Below the pieces are notes generated by a model. The model worked only from the letters and a program-made list of their open reading frames with translations. It was not told the origin of the DNA and did not search any database. Of a stretch of DNA of 64,000 nucleotides, positions 51,341 through 60,064 are shown one piece after another; position 1 is the stretch's first letter; the number at the start of each line of letters is the position of its first letter. Position numbers and translations under genes: made by a program. This DNA comes from Bacillota bacterium (GTDB lineage: Bacteria > Bacillota > Clostridia > Acetivibrionales > DSM-1351): assembly GCA_023426005.1 (NCBI GenBank), contig JAFABO010000097.1:1-64000 (forward strand), written 5' to 3'.

Positions 51341-51937
51341 ATGATAAATGAAAGACTGGCTAAGCAGATAGAGTTTATAACTGAAATTGACAGGTTGAAA
51401 AGAATATTCCGGCAGAATGTTGTCATCGGAACCACCCGCAATGAGAACGATGCCGAACATTCCTGGCACATGGCGGCAATGGCTGTTATTCTGTCAGAGT
51501 ATTCCAGCCATAAAAACCTGGATATCCTGAAAGTCTTAAAGCTCGTACTTGTTCATGATCTTGTTGAAATAGATGCAGGAGATACCTTCTGTTATGATGA
51601 AAAGGGTCATGAGGACAAAGCTGAGCGGGAGGAGAAAGCAGCCCGGCGCCTATTCAATTTATTGCCGGAGGATCAGGCGGAGGAGATTTACAGCCTTTGG
51701 AGGGAATTTGAGGATCTCGGTACCCCGGAAGCCGGATTTGCCGCATGTCTGGACCGGCTGCAGCCACTTATACTGAATTATAATACAAACGGCCACACAT
51801 GGCAGAAGCCCGGCGTCACAAGCGAAAAGGTTATTAAGAGGAACCGTATGCTGGAAGAGCACGCACCGGAATTATGGCAGCTTGCTAAAGAAATTATTGA
51901 AGCATCAGTTGAGAAAGGTATACTGAAATGGAAGTAA
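51341..51937 (+). CDS. HD-domain nucleotide phosphohydrolase, YfbR/HDDC2-like (copy 1)
   Basis: This 198-residue HD phosphohydrolase resembles YfbR/HDDC2-type 5'-nucleotidases. Metal ligands are His40 (NDAEHSWHMA), His72-Asp73 (LVHDLVEIDAGDTF) and Asp138 (FAACLDRLQPLILNY). Members remove the phosphate from deoxynucleoside monophosphates. The start ATG follows GGGAGAATTAC. The gene overlaps the Nudix gene by 10 bases, so the two are coupled. A paralogue with the same residues at the same positions lies at 52792. The pair probably serves nucleotide pool control or sanitation. Confidence 0.88.
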   Translation: MINERLAKQIEFITEIDRLKRIFRQNVVIGTTRNENDAEHSWHMAAMAVILSEYSSHKNLDILKVLKLVLVHDLVEIDAGDTFCYDEKGHEDKAEREEKAARRLFNLLPEDQAEEIYSLWREFEDLGTPEAGFAACLDRLQPLILNYNTNGHTWQKPGVTSEKVIKRNRMLEEHAPELWQLAKEIIEASVEKGILKWK

Positions 51938-52353
51938 AAGTTTACAAATACGGCGAAATTGATGATAGCAGACTTGGCTTTGCAGTGATTTCCGCTGTGC
52001 ATAAAGGAAAATGGGTATTTGTGCGGCATGAGGCCAGGGATACATGGGAGATACCAGGCGGACACAGGGAGTTAAACGAGGATATAAATATGATGGCTTC
52101 AAGGGAATTATTTGAAGAAACCGGAGCTTTAAACTATAAAATAGAACCAATATGTGACTACTCTGTTACTGGAGGGAATGTGACATCCTTTGGAAGATTA
52201 TTTTATGCTATAATCACTGAATTAGGACAATTACCTGAGAGTGAGATAAAAGAAGTAAAATTAATGGAAGAAATGCCGGATAACCTTACATATCCGCATA
52301 TACAGCCAGAGCTGCACAGGGTAACTTTAAGTTTTTTAAAGGGAAGATATTAA
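51928..52353 (+). CDS. Nudix hydrolase
   Basis: This 141-residue Nudix protein has a complete box: Gly45-x5-Glu51-x7-Arg59-Glu60-Leu-x-Glu63-Glu64-x-Gly66 (GGHRELNEDINMMASRELFE). EIPGGHRE and the preceding VFVRHEARDTW resemble 8-oxo-dGTP or NTP pyrophosphatase-type members, but substrate prediction inside the superfamily is unreliable. ATG 51928 is preceded by GAGAAAGG and lies inside the end of the HD gene. A Nudix enzyme making monophosphates and a 5'-nucleotidase removing them would form a two-step sanitising route (inference). Confidence 0.9.
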   Translation: MEVKVYKYGEIDDSRLGFAVISAVHKGKWVFVRHEARDTWEIPGGHRELNEDINMMASRELFEETGALNYKIEPICDYSVTGGNVTSFGRLFYAIITELGQLPESEIKEVKLMEEMPDNLTYPHIQPELHRVTLSFLKGRY

Positions 52354-52791
52354 GGTGACCTTACCTTCTGTTCGCTTAAATAATTTATCTTGTATAATCA
52401 TATGTTGGGCGTTCCTGTTTCAGGTCTTTGACCTACCAGTATTATATTGCTTTTTCTATCCCATTCAACATTTTCTTAAAGCCTTTGTATGGATCGGGAA
52501 AAGATTGAGTTTAAAATAAATAAATGATAAATATGATATCCCCAGAGAATACACAGCCGGAACTGTTCTTTGGGGTATTATATTTATAGCATAGTACAGC
52601 GTACAGCTTTCAAAAAACTTCCTTAATCAGCTTTTCCGCCGTATTTACACTATGTCGCTCTTTCCCTTAACGGCTAAATCTGTTAATATGACAGAAGAGC
52701 CATACTATAGAATTGAAAGAGTGTCAATCAAAATTGCCGCATTATTATCCACGGAATTAAAAATGCAATAAATTTTACGAAGGAGAATAAA
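52354..52791. other. Intergenic stretch with hairpin and minus-strand relic
   Basis: No gene is intact. A minus-strand frame at about 52447-52515 reads QSFPDPYKGFKKMLNGIEKA and stops, a protein-like tail without a body. A stem at 52535-52585 pairs TATCCCCAGAGAA with TTCTTTGGGGTA and may terminate the Nudix transcript. The last 30 bases hold AAGGAG before the second HD gene. Confidence 0.4.
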
Positions 52792-53385
52792 ATGAATCCT
52801 GAAAGATTTCAAAACCAGCTGGCGTTCATTGAAGAAATAGATAAAGTCAAACAAATATTAAGAAATACTATTTTGATGGATGCTTCCAGAAGGGAGAACG
52901 ATGCCGAACATACCTGGCATATGGCTGTTTGCGCAATACTGTTCGCCGAATATTCAAATGAAAAAAATCTCGATATGCTCAAAGTCCTTAAAATGATTAT
53001 GATACATGACATAGTTGAAATTGACGCCGGAGATACCTTTGCATATGACGATAAAGGTTATCTTGATAAAGAGGATAGGGAAAAGAAAGCCGCAGAAAGG
53101 ATATTCGGACTGCTGCCGGAGGACCAAAGAGAAGAGTTTATGGCTCTCTGGCAGGAATTTGAGGAATATGAAACCCCGGAAGCCAGGCATGCTCATCTGG
53201 CAGATACTTTTATGCCCATTTATCATAATTATAGAACCAAAGGACTGCAATGGCAGAGATTGAATGTCACCAGCGAAAAAGTCCTCAACAGGAACAGGCA
53301 TATAAAAAAAGGTTCCGGGGAAATCTGGTCCTATGTAGAGAGCATGGTAAAGGATGCAGTGGAAAAGGGCTATCTGGAGCGATAG
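52792..53385 (+). CDS. HD-domain nucleotide phosphohydrolase, YfbR/HDDC2-like (copy 2)
   Basis: This 197-residue paralogue of the gene at 51341 keeps His40 (NDAEHTWHMA), His72-Asp73 (MIHDIVEIDAGDTF) and Asp138 (HLADTFMPIYHNY). The region around Asp138, usually LDRLQPL, has diverged, which may change substrate choice. AAGGAG precedes ATG 52792. The paralogues are separated by the Nudix gene and 438 bases of decayed sequence, suggesting an old local duplication. Confidence 0.87.
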   Translation: MNPERFQNQLAFIEEIDKVKQILRNTILMDASRRENDAEHTWHMAVCAILFAEYSNEKNLDMLKVLKMIMIHDIVEIDAGDTFAYDDKGYLDKEDREKKAAERIFGLLPEDQREEFMALWQEFEEYETPEARHAHLADTFMPIYHNYRTKGLQWQRLNVTSEKVLNRNRHIKKGSGEIWSYVESMVKDAVEKGYLER

Positions 53386-53479
53386 GTATTTGTTGGTAAG
53401 GAATTGAAATAGTTTAAAAATTAGCTTCGATGGGAGCTATTATTACGAAATCTTTTAAATGTAAAACGGAGGCTGAGAC

Positions 53480-53944
53480 ATGTTTAAGGAAATGAGAAAA
53501 AGTGACAGACAGATCAGCGGGGAAGAGGCAATAAAACTCCTGGAGGAGGCTCAATTCGGAGTTCTTTCAACAGTGGGAGAAAACGGATATGCCTATGGAG
53601 TGCCCTTGAATTATGTGTATTCCGACGGAAGTATTTATTTTCACTGTGCACAGGAGGGTGCCAAACTGAGTAATATTGCCTATAACAATAAGGTTTCTTT
53701 CTGTGTTACAGGCAGCACCGAGCCCATTCCCGACAAATTCAGCTACAGATATATAAGCACAATTATTTTCGGACGCTGTATTGAAGTCGGCGGGAATGAA
53801 AAGGAAGCGATTCTGATTGCCATATTGAAAAAATATTCCGGGGAATTTATGGAAAAAGGGATGAAGTATCTTGAAAGAGATATAAATGTTCCAAAAGTAA
53901 TGAAAATAAATATTGAGCATATAACAGGTAAAGCCAGAAGGTAA
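53480..53944 (+). CDS. Flavin-binding pyridoxamine-5'-phosphate-oxidase-like protein
   Basis: This 154-residue protein has a split-barrel flavin-binding fold of the PNPOx-like/NimA group. It opens MFKEMRKSDRQISGEEAIKL, followed by AQFGVLSTVGENGYAYGVPL and IYFHCAQEGAKLSNI. NimA-type members reduce nitroimidazoles, and others bind FMN, F420 or haem. True PdxH is longer and has different phosphate-binding residues, so vitamin B6 synthesis is unlikely. The start ATG follows ACGGAGGC. It is a single gene. Confidence 0.85.
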   Translation: MFKEMRKSDRQISGEEAIKLLEEAQFGVLSTVGENGYAYGVPLNYVYSDGSIYFHCAQEGAKLSNIAYNNKVSFCVTGSTEPIPDKFSYRYISTIIFGRCIEVGGNEKEAILIAILKKYSGEFMEKGMKYLERDINVPKVMKINIEHITGKARR

Positions 53945-54052
53945 TTATTATAAAGCGCTGAAATGCCAAATTATTATAAGAATAAAAATTCCTTTAAGCC
54001 AAATAATATTTATAAGAAATAAATACAAAAATTTTTTTGGAGGGATTTTAAC

Positions 54053-54229
54053 ATGAAAGCTACTAAAATGGATCATCCAAACCAGGGAATAAAATGTGTT
54101 GTTAATACCTGTACCTACTATATGCAGGGAGATCACTGCTCAGCTGATAAAATAGAAGTTCAGCCAAGAAATGCTTCAAAATCGCAGGAGACAGACTGCT
54201 CGACATTTGCTCCGGGAGTCAGTATCTAG
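54053..54229 (+). CDS. DUF1540 small cysteine protein (58 aa)
   Basis: A 58-residue peptide starts at ATG 54053 behind TTGGAGGG. Four cysteines are spaced as in DUF1540 proteins: Cys15 and Cys20 (IKCVVNTCTYY), Cys29 (GDHCSADKIEV) and Cys49 (ETDCSTFAPG). The pattern suggests a small zinc- or metal-binding knuckle. Such proteins are common in spore-forming Firmicutes, and their role is unknown. A clean terminator follows. Confidence 0.85.
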   Translation: MKATKMDHPNQGIKCVVNTCTYYMQGDHCSADKIEVQPRNASKSQETDCSTFAPGVSI

Positions 54230-54254
54230 CCCATCAAAAGCTTTTAAACCACCA

Positions 54255-54292
54255 CAAGCCTGTTAAAGAGTACTTAACAGGCTTGAATTTTT
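54255..54292 (+). terminator. Terminator after DUF1540 gene
   Basis: CAAGCCTGTTAA pairs perfectly with TTAACAGGCTTG (54255-54266 and 54274-54285), loop AGAGTAC, followed by AATTTTT. Confidence 0.85.
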
Positions 54293-54359
54293 GATACATA
54301 TAAAGTAACATTTAATGCATGGTGTTTGTAAAATTACATAAAGCAGGAGGCCTGTTGTT

Positions 54360-55319
54360 ATGAAATATTTCGAAATATTTGATGCTGACAATAAATCAAT
54401 CAAGATGTCCAGGATTATTTTAGGAGGAGTCCAATTTGGTACAACCCTGACCAGAGAGCAGTCCTTTGAATTGATGGATAAATTCATAGAGCATGGAGGC
54501 AATACATTTGACACTGCCAGAGTCTATTGCGACTGGCTTGAAAACGGTCATTCTGCCAGTGAACGCACTATAGGTGAGTGGATAAAGTCCAGAAATAACA
54601 GAAAAGAAATAATTCTGGCTACAAAGGGCGGTCATCCTGCAACAGCAGGTGTATCACGGCTTTCAAAGGAAGATATCCTGGGGGATATGGAGAAAAGTCT
54701 TGAGGCTTTGCAAACCGATTACGTGGATTTATATCTTTTGCACAGGGACGATGTAAATGTACCCGTCAATGAGATAATGGATACTCTGCATATGGTGGTC
54801 CGGCAGGGTAAAGCAAGGGCGGTCGGAGTTTCCAATTGGACCTGTGAAAGAATTAAAAAAGCCAATGACTATGCCGGGGAAAATAATAAAACAAAGCTTG
54901 TGATCTCACAAATCCAGTGGAGTCTGGCCGAATGCTTCCCTCAGAATTTTAATGATTTGAGTCTTGTCTGTATGAATCCCAAAGAATACCGGCAATATAT
55001 TGAGATGGGAATGCCTGTGATGGCTTATTCCTCCCAGGCCAATGGTTTATACTCCAAAGCAAATGACAGGGGCCTTGAATATGTTCCCATGAAGCTGCAA
55101 AAATTCTTAACACTGGAGAACATCAACCGCTATAATAATCTGCTCAAGCTGTGCCGGAAAAAAGGCTACAGCATGACCGCCGTGTCATTGAATTATATTA
55201 TGGACAACAGGTTAAACGGGTCGGCCATTATAGGCTGCACAAACCTTGACCAGCTTAACGATTGCATGGGGGCAGCCGGGATAACTCTTACTGAGGAAGA
55301 AATTGAAATGCTGGTTTAA
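54360..55319 (+). CDS. Aldo/keto reductase
   Basis: This 319-residue NADPH-dependent reductase of the AKR fold has the catalytic tetrad Asp51 and Tyr56 (NTFDTARVYCDWL), Lys89 (ILATKGGH) and His128 (LYLLHRDD). The later AVGVSNW and SAIIGCTNLDQL are the usual cofactor-binding strands. AGGAGG precedes ATG 54360. The substrate is unknown; relatives act on sugar aldehydes or ketones, which fits the glycan setting, but it is not in a sugar operon. Confidence 0.9.
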   Translation: MKYFEIFDADNKSIKMSRIILGGVQFGTTLTREQSFELMDKFIEHGGNTFDTARVYCDWLENGHSASERTIGEWIKSRNNRKEIILATKGGHPATAGVSRLSKEDILGDMEKSLEALQTDYVDLYLLHRDDVNVPVNEIMDTLHMVVRQGKARAVGVSNWTCERIKKANDYAGENNKTKLVISQIQWSLAECFPQNFNDLSLVCMNPKEYRQYIEMGMPVMAYSSQANGLYSKANDRGLEYVPMKLQKFLTLENINRYNNLLKLCRKKGYSMTAVSLNYIMDNRLNGSAIIGCTNLDQLNDCMGAAGITLTEEEIEMLV

Positions 55320-55392
55320 AAATCCAGCTGTCAAAGGTCAAATGTGCTAAAATATGTGCTAAAATGTGTCTCTGCCGGCTGTAAAATGGAAA

Positions 55393-55421
55393 TTGAACAT
55401 CTGTTCGGTTTGTGCTATAAT
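55393..55421 (+). promoter_or_regulatory. Promoter with overlapping LexA (SOS) box
   Basis: TTGAAC (55393-55398) and TATAAT (55416-55421) are spaced by exactly 17 bases. GAACATCTGTTC (55395-55406), followed by G, matches the Gram-positive LexA/DinR box GAAC-N4-GTTC and overlaps the -35 element. This placement predicts LexA repression of the downstream nuclease-helicase and UvrD-like genes. Confidence 0.8.
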
Positions 55422-55458
55422 TACCATACTAATGTAAGGGTCGGAGTCAGGATAAAGT

Positions 55459-57810
55459 ATGGAAAAAGCTCAGATAAAAATTTCAATCAGAAATCTTGTG
55501 GAACTTGTATTGCGGTCAGGGGATATCGACAACAGGCTTGTCTCTTCAGGCCGCATGCTGGAGGGCACCAGAATCCATCAGAAAATACAGAAGGAAAGCG
55601 GAGACAAGTATGCAAAGGAAGTGTACCTGTCCTTTGACTATCAGCTGGAGGGCTTCACGATCAAGCTGGAGGGCAGGGCTGACGGGATAATAACCGAACC
55701 GGAAGGCATGGTAATCGATGAAATAAAGTCAACGGCAAGACCGCTGGAATATATAGACGACGGGTTCAGTCTGCTGCACTGGGCACAGGCAAAATGCTAT
55801 GCCTATATTTATTGCATCCAGAATGAACTGAGTAATATTTTTGTTCAGCTTACCTATTTCCAGATAGATACCGAAGAGAAGAAAATAATACGAAAGCCAT
55901 TCACCTTTCAGGAGCTTCAGGAATTTATGAGCGGGCTTTTGGACAGGTACCTTGTATGGGCTAGTATGTCGGACAGCTGGAATACTTTGCGGGATATGTC
56001 CGTCAGGGAGCTGCGCTTTCCCTTTGAAAGTTACCGCAAGGGGCAGAGAGAGCTGGCTGTTGCAGCATATAAAACAATAGTGCAGGAAAAAAAGCTATTT
56101 GTTCAGGCCCCCACAGGCATAGGAAAGACCATATCAACTCTTTTCCCGGCAGTAAAAGCCTTCGGAGAGCAGCACATATCAAAAATTTTCTATTTGACTG
56201 CAAAAACCATAACAAGACAGGTAGCTGAGGAGACTTTTACCAAAATGAGGGCAGCCGGCCTTAAATTCAGGACCCTGACACTGACTGCCAAGGAAAAGAT
56301 ATGCTTCAGGGATGAAGTCAGCTGCAATCCCGACTTTTGCGAGTATGCAAGGGGACATTATAACAGGGTCAATGATGCATTGACCGATATATTGCAAAAC
56401 TCTGAATACCTGTCCAGGGAAATTATTGAAGAATATGCCCGGAAGCACAGGGTATGCCCCTTTGAATTTGCACTGGATCTGTCGCTTTGGGCAGACTGCA
56501 TCATATGTGACTACAACTATGTGTTTGATCCCAGGGTATATCTGAAGAGATTTTTTCTGAACAATGACGGTGATTATGCCTTTTTGGTAGACGAGGCTCA
56601 TAACCTGGTGGACAGGGCAAGGGAGATGTTTTCTGCCCAGATAAGCAAAGCTGCTTTTTTTGAAGCAAAGAAGGCCATGAAAAATCACCAGCCGAAGATA
56701 GTAAAATGCCTCAACAGGATAAATACCTATATGGTTGAGCTTAGAAAGCAATGCGGGGAAGATGGATTTATTATTCACAAAAGTGAACTGAGTGATCTGT
56801 ACAGACTTCTTAACAACTTTATAACCGAAGCCGAGGAATGGATCGTAAAAAACCAGAACAAGGATATCGAAGGCTTTGACCAGCTGCTTGAAGTATATTT
56901 CAGCTCTATCTCCTTTTTGAAGATCTCAGAGTTTTTTGACCACAGATATGTCACCTTTATTGAGGCAGGCCGGAGTGAAGTAAGGGTCAAGCTGTTTTGC
57001 ATCGATCCTTCCTACCTGCTGGCCGAAGCAGTCAAAAGAGGCAAGACGGCGGTTTTCTTTTCAGCAACCCTGACGCCGCTGGGTTATTTTATGGACATCC
57101 TGGGCGGTGGCAGTGAGGATTATAATATCAATCTTTGTTCTCCCTTTGACAGCAGGAAACTCTGCCTGCTGGTGGAGGGAGGAGTTTCGACCAAATACAA
57201 AAACCGTGAAAACAGCTATGGCTCCATTGTAGAGATAATAAAGGCCGCGGTTGAAAAGCGCAAGGGGAATTATCTTGTCTATTTTCCCTCCTATAAGTAT
57301 ATGAACGAAGTATATTCAAGGTTTTTAGAAAAATATCCTGAAATAGAGACCTTTATTCAGGAGAACTCCATGACGGAGGGAGAAAGAGAGAGCTTTCTGA
57401 ACAGGTTCCAGCCTGACAAAGCCGATTCCATGGTATGCTTCGGAGTCCTTGGGGGAATATTTTCAGAAGGTATTGATTTAAAAGGGGACAGGCTGATCGG
57501 GGCAATAATTATAGGGGTGGGCCTGCCCCAAATCAGCGTGGAACAGGATATCATCATGGATTATTTTCAAAGGAAAAACGGAATGGGCTACGAAAATGCC
57601 TATATGTACCCCGGCATGAACAAGGTACTGCAGGCCGCCGGACGGGTCATACGCTCTGAAAACGACAGGGGAATGGTTCTGCTGGTCGATGAGAGGTTCT
57701 CTCACAGAACTTACAAAAACCTGTTCCCGAAGCATTGGGAACACTCTATAAGCATAAGAAGCACAGGGGAACTTCAAGCCAGGCTTGAACAGTTCTGGAG
57801 GGAAGGTTGA
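55459..57810 (+). CDS. PD-(D/E)XK nuclease fused to XPD/DinG-type Fe-S helicase
   Basis: This 783-residue protein starts with a RecB/Cas4-like nuclease module (about 1-180): His40, Asp75 in EGRADGI and Glu88-x-Lys90 in VIDEIKST. It continues with a superfamily 2 XPD/DinG helicase. The Walker A is APTGIGKT at 217-224, with Fe-S cysteines 282, 289, 294 and 333, DEAH at 378-381, and helicase motifs to VLQAAGRVIRSENDRG. All catalytic residues appear present. It would unwind and perhaps cut damaged or recombination DNA. It is preceded by a LexA box and followed one base after its stop by the UvrD-like gene. Confidence 0.92.
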   Translation: MEKAQIKISIRNLVELVLRSGDIDNRLVSSGRMLEGTRIHQKIQKESGDKYAKEVYLSFDYQLEGFTIKLEGRADGIITEPEGMVIDEIKSTARPLEYIDDGFSLLHWAQAKCYAYIYCIQNELSNIFVQLTYFQIDTEEKKIIRKPFTFQELQEFMSGLLDRYLVWASMSDSWNTLRDMSVRELRFPFESYRKGQRELAVAAYKTIVQEKKLFVQAPTGIGKTISTLFPAVKAFGEQHISKIFYLTAKTITRQVAEETFTKMRAAGLKFRTLTLTAKEKICFRDEVSCNPDFCEYARGHYNRVNDALTDILQNSEYLSREIIEEYARKHRVCPFEFALDLSLWADCIICDYNYVFDPRVYLKRFFLNNDGDYAFLVDEAHNLVDRAREMFSAQISKAAFFEAKKAMKNHQPKIVKCLNRINTYMVELRKQCGEDGFIIHKSELSDLYRLLNNFITEAEEWIVKNQNKDIEGFDQLLEVYFSSISFLKISEFFDHRYVTFIEAGRSEVRVKLFCIDPSYLLAEAVKRGKTAVFFSATLTPLGYFMDILGGGSEDYNINLCSPFDSRKLCLLVEGGVSTKYKNRENSYGSIVEIIKAAVEKRKGNYLVYFPSYKYMNEVYSRFLEKYPEIETFIQENSMTEGERESFLNRFQPDKADSMVCFGVLGGIFSEGIDLKGDRLIGAIIIGVGLPQISVEQDIIMDYFQRKNGMGYENAYMYPGMNKVLQAAGRVIRSENDRGMVLLVDERFSHRTYKNLFPKHWEHSISIRSTGELQARLEQFWREG

Positions 57811-57811
57811 T

Positions 57812-59953
57812 TTGAACTTTTTTGATACAATGAAAAGCAAGTACGGTATAGATTTAAATATAGAACAAAGGGATGCCGCATGCCATGTAAGCGGTCCTGC
57901 GCTGATTCTGGCAGGTCCGGGTTCGGGGAAAACAACTGTAATAACGGCAAGGGCTGCATACTTGATACAAGAAGCGGGAGTTGACCCAAAGAGTATATTG
58001 ACACTGACCTTTAATAAGGCTGCCCAGTTGGAAATGGATAAGCGCTTTAACAGGCTCTATGGTTCCGGAATCTCTGATAAAGTACATTTTGCCACACTGC
58101 ACAGCTTTTGCAACAGAGTTGTACGGGATTATGAAGGGATGAAAGGCCGGACACTTAAGCGCATTGAAGGAGATGACCAGGAGGTGGGCAAGCACCGGCT
58201 GCTCAGGGATATTTACCAGAGCATAAACAATTCAAAGCCCGGTGATGATGATCTGGAAAATCTCATAAATGAAATTGGTCTTGTTAAAAACAGTCTTATA
58301 AAGGATTTTGAAGAATTGAACTTGAGCACCAAAAGATTTTCCCGGATATACAAGGCATATGAAGACTATAAGAAAAGTAATTTTCTGATTGATTTTGACG
58401 ATATGCTGACCTATGCTTTTAATATCCTGTCAAGATACCCTGTGCTGCTTCAGCGGTACAGAAACAGGTACAGCTATATCCAGGTGGATGAAGGACAGGA
58501 CCTCTCAAAAATACAGTTTGAGATAATAAAGCTATTGTCTGGGCAATACCGTAATCTGTTTATGGTGGCCGATGACGACCAGTCAATATACGGCTTCCGG
58601 GGAGCAGAGCCCGGGAATATCCTGGATTTTGAAAAGCAATTTGAAGGCTGCAGAATATTCAGACTTGAGAACAATTACCGCTCTTCTGAAAATATTGTAA
58701 AGCTCAGCAGCAGTTTTATAAAACAAAATAAAAACAGGTATGAAAAAAATCATGTATCCTGCAATTTGGCTGCTCAGGACCCGGAAGTAGCAAAAGTCAG
58801 GGATCAGCAGGAACAGTTGAAGTTTGTTCTGGACAGGCTTAAATCCGGGATAAATGACATGAAATGCGAAGGCAGGAAAAGAAAAAAACAAATTGCCATC
58901 CTGTACAGAAACAACCTGTCTTCAATCCTTATAGCCGATTTGCTTGAGAGAAACAAACTGCCCTTCAGGGTACGGCAAAACAGGCTGTATTTCTTTAAAC
59001 ACTGGCTGGTACAGGAGGTTACTGCGTTTTTGCACTTCGCACTTGACCCTCAGGATGTGGAGGCCTTCTCAAAGATATATTACAAAATGAACAGGTACAT
59101 ATCAAAGTCAATGCTGGAATGTGCCATGGCAGGGAATGGGGGCAGGCCGGTAATTGACCGTATTATGAACGGTGCAGAGCTGAAGCCCTTTCAGATAAAC
59201 GCCTTACAGGAATTGAAACTGGAGTTTTCAAACCTGACGAAGAAACGGCCCTGGAGCGCCCTGGAATATATAAAAACCAATTTTAATTATCTGGACAGCA
59301 TTAAGGAATACTGCCAGCTTGCAGGGCTTTCTTTCGAATATCTCTGGAGGCTGTTTGATATTCTCCAGGAGATTGCCTGTAACTGTCAGACTCTGGTGGA
59401 GTTTCTGGACAGACTGGCGGAATTGGATAACCTCTTTGAAGGAGGTAATAAAATAAAAGAGCAGGAAATGCATTTGGATATTACTCTTAGCACAATGCAT
59501 TCCTCAAAAGGCCTGGAATACGACTGTGTATTCCTCATAGACCTTATAAACAGCGAGCTGCCGGGGGACAAGGTGCTTGAAAAGGCTTCCGAAACAAAAG
59601 ACCTGACAGACCTGGAAGAAGAAAGAAGGCTGTTTTATGTAGGCATGACCAGGGCCAGGCAGGAACTGTACCTGATATATCCTGCCTCTGTCAATATTAA
59701 AAAGCTTATGCCTTCAGTATTTGTAAAGGAGGTTAAAAACCTTATAAAAAATGATTTTGCAACAGGTTTGGGGGAAGGTGTGATTGTAAAGCATGCCAAG
59801 TTTGGAAGAGGTGCTGTTATATCAATAGATTCCCAAGACCGGCCAAATTCCTTGCCAGGTAAGACAGTGGAAATCAAATTCTTTAACGGAAAGGTCAAGA
59901 AGCTGGATTTGCAGCTTTGCCTTGAGAACCGGATACTTGAAATTGAAAAATAA
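57812..59953 (+). CDS. UvrD/Rep/PcrA-family superfamily 1 helicase
   Basis: This 713-residue DNA helicase has Walker A LAGPGSGKTT (Lys40), motif Ia TLTFNKAAQLEM, and motif III-type DDDQSIYGFRGAEP. Motif VI is FYVGMTRARQELYL. Motif II reads VDEGQD (226-230), with Gly where DEAQD is usual. A C-terminal Tudor-like segment (GVIVKHAKFGRGAVISI) resembles the PcrA RNA-polymerase-binding tail. The start is TTG 57812 with GGAGGGAAGG upstream; the frame from 57785 includes that site. It is co-transcribed with the nuclease-helicase under the LexA-boxed promoter. Confidence 0.92.
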   Translation: MNFFDTMKSKYGIDLNIEQRDAACHVSGPALILAGPGSGKTTVITARAAYLIQEAGVDPKSILTLTFNKAAQLEMDKRFNRLYGSGISDKVHFATLHSFCNRVVRDYEGMKGRTLKRIEGDDQEVGKHRLLRDIYQSINNSKPGDDDLENLINEIGLVKNSLIKDFEELNLSTKRFSRIYKAYEDYKKSNFLIDFDDMLTYAFNILSRYPVLLQRYRNRYSYIQVDEGQDLSKIQFEIIKLLSGQYRNLFMVADDDQSIYGFRGAEPGNILDFEKQFEGCRIFRLENNYRSSENIVKLSSSFIKQNKNRYEKNHVSCNLAAQDPEVAKVRDQQEQLKFVLDRLKSGINDMKCEGRKRKKQIAILYRNNLSSILIADLLERNKLPFRVRQNRLYFFKHWLVQEVTAFLHFALDPQDVEAFSKIYYKMNRYISKSMLECAMAGNGGRPVIDRIMNGAELKPFQINALQELKLEFSNLTKKRPWSALEYIKTNFNYLDSIKEYCQLAGLSFEYLWRLFDILQEIACNCQTLVEFLDRLAELDNLFEGGNKIKEQEMHLDITLSTMHSSKGLEYDCVFLIDLINSELPGDKVLEKASETKDLTDLEEERRLFYVGMTRARQELYLIYPASVNIKKLMPSVFVKEVKNLIKNDFATGLGEGVIVKHAKFGRGAVISIDSQDRPNSLPGKTVEIKFFNGKVKKLDLQLCLENRILEIEK

Positions 59954-60064
59954 AAATAGCAACAGTATTTAATTTCATGATTTAAATGATACTAATACTA
60001 TTGAAAGCTTGTGCTGCAGTAAATCTTTTGTTATTATTAATAAATTAATGGAGGAAAATAACAA

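Noticed and set aside
53480..53944. Pyridoxamine 5'-phosphate oxidase proper (pdxH)
   Set aside because: The protein is short and of the NimA-like flavin-binding type, without the PdxH C-terminal dimerisation region.
56179..56778. Minus-strand open frame (199 codons) inside the nuclease-helicase gene
   Set aside because: It lies fully within a coding sequence carrying all expected helicase motifs, and has no ribosome binding site or homology.
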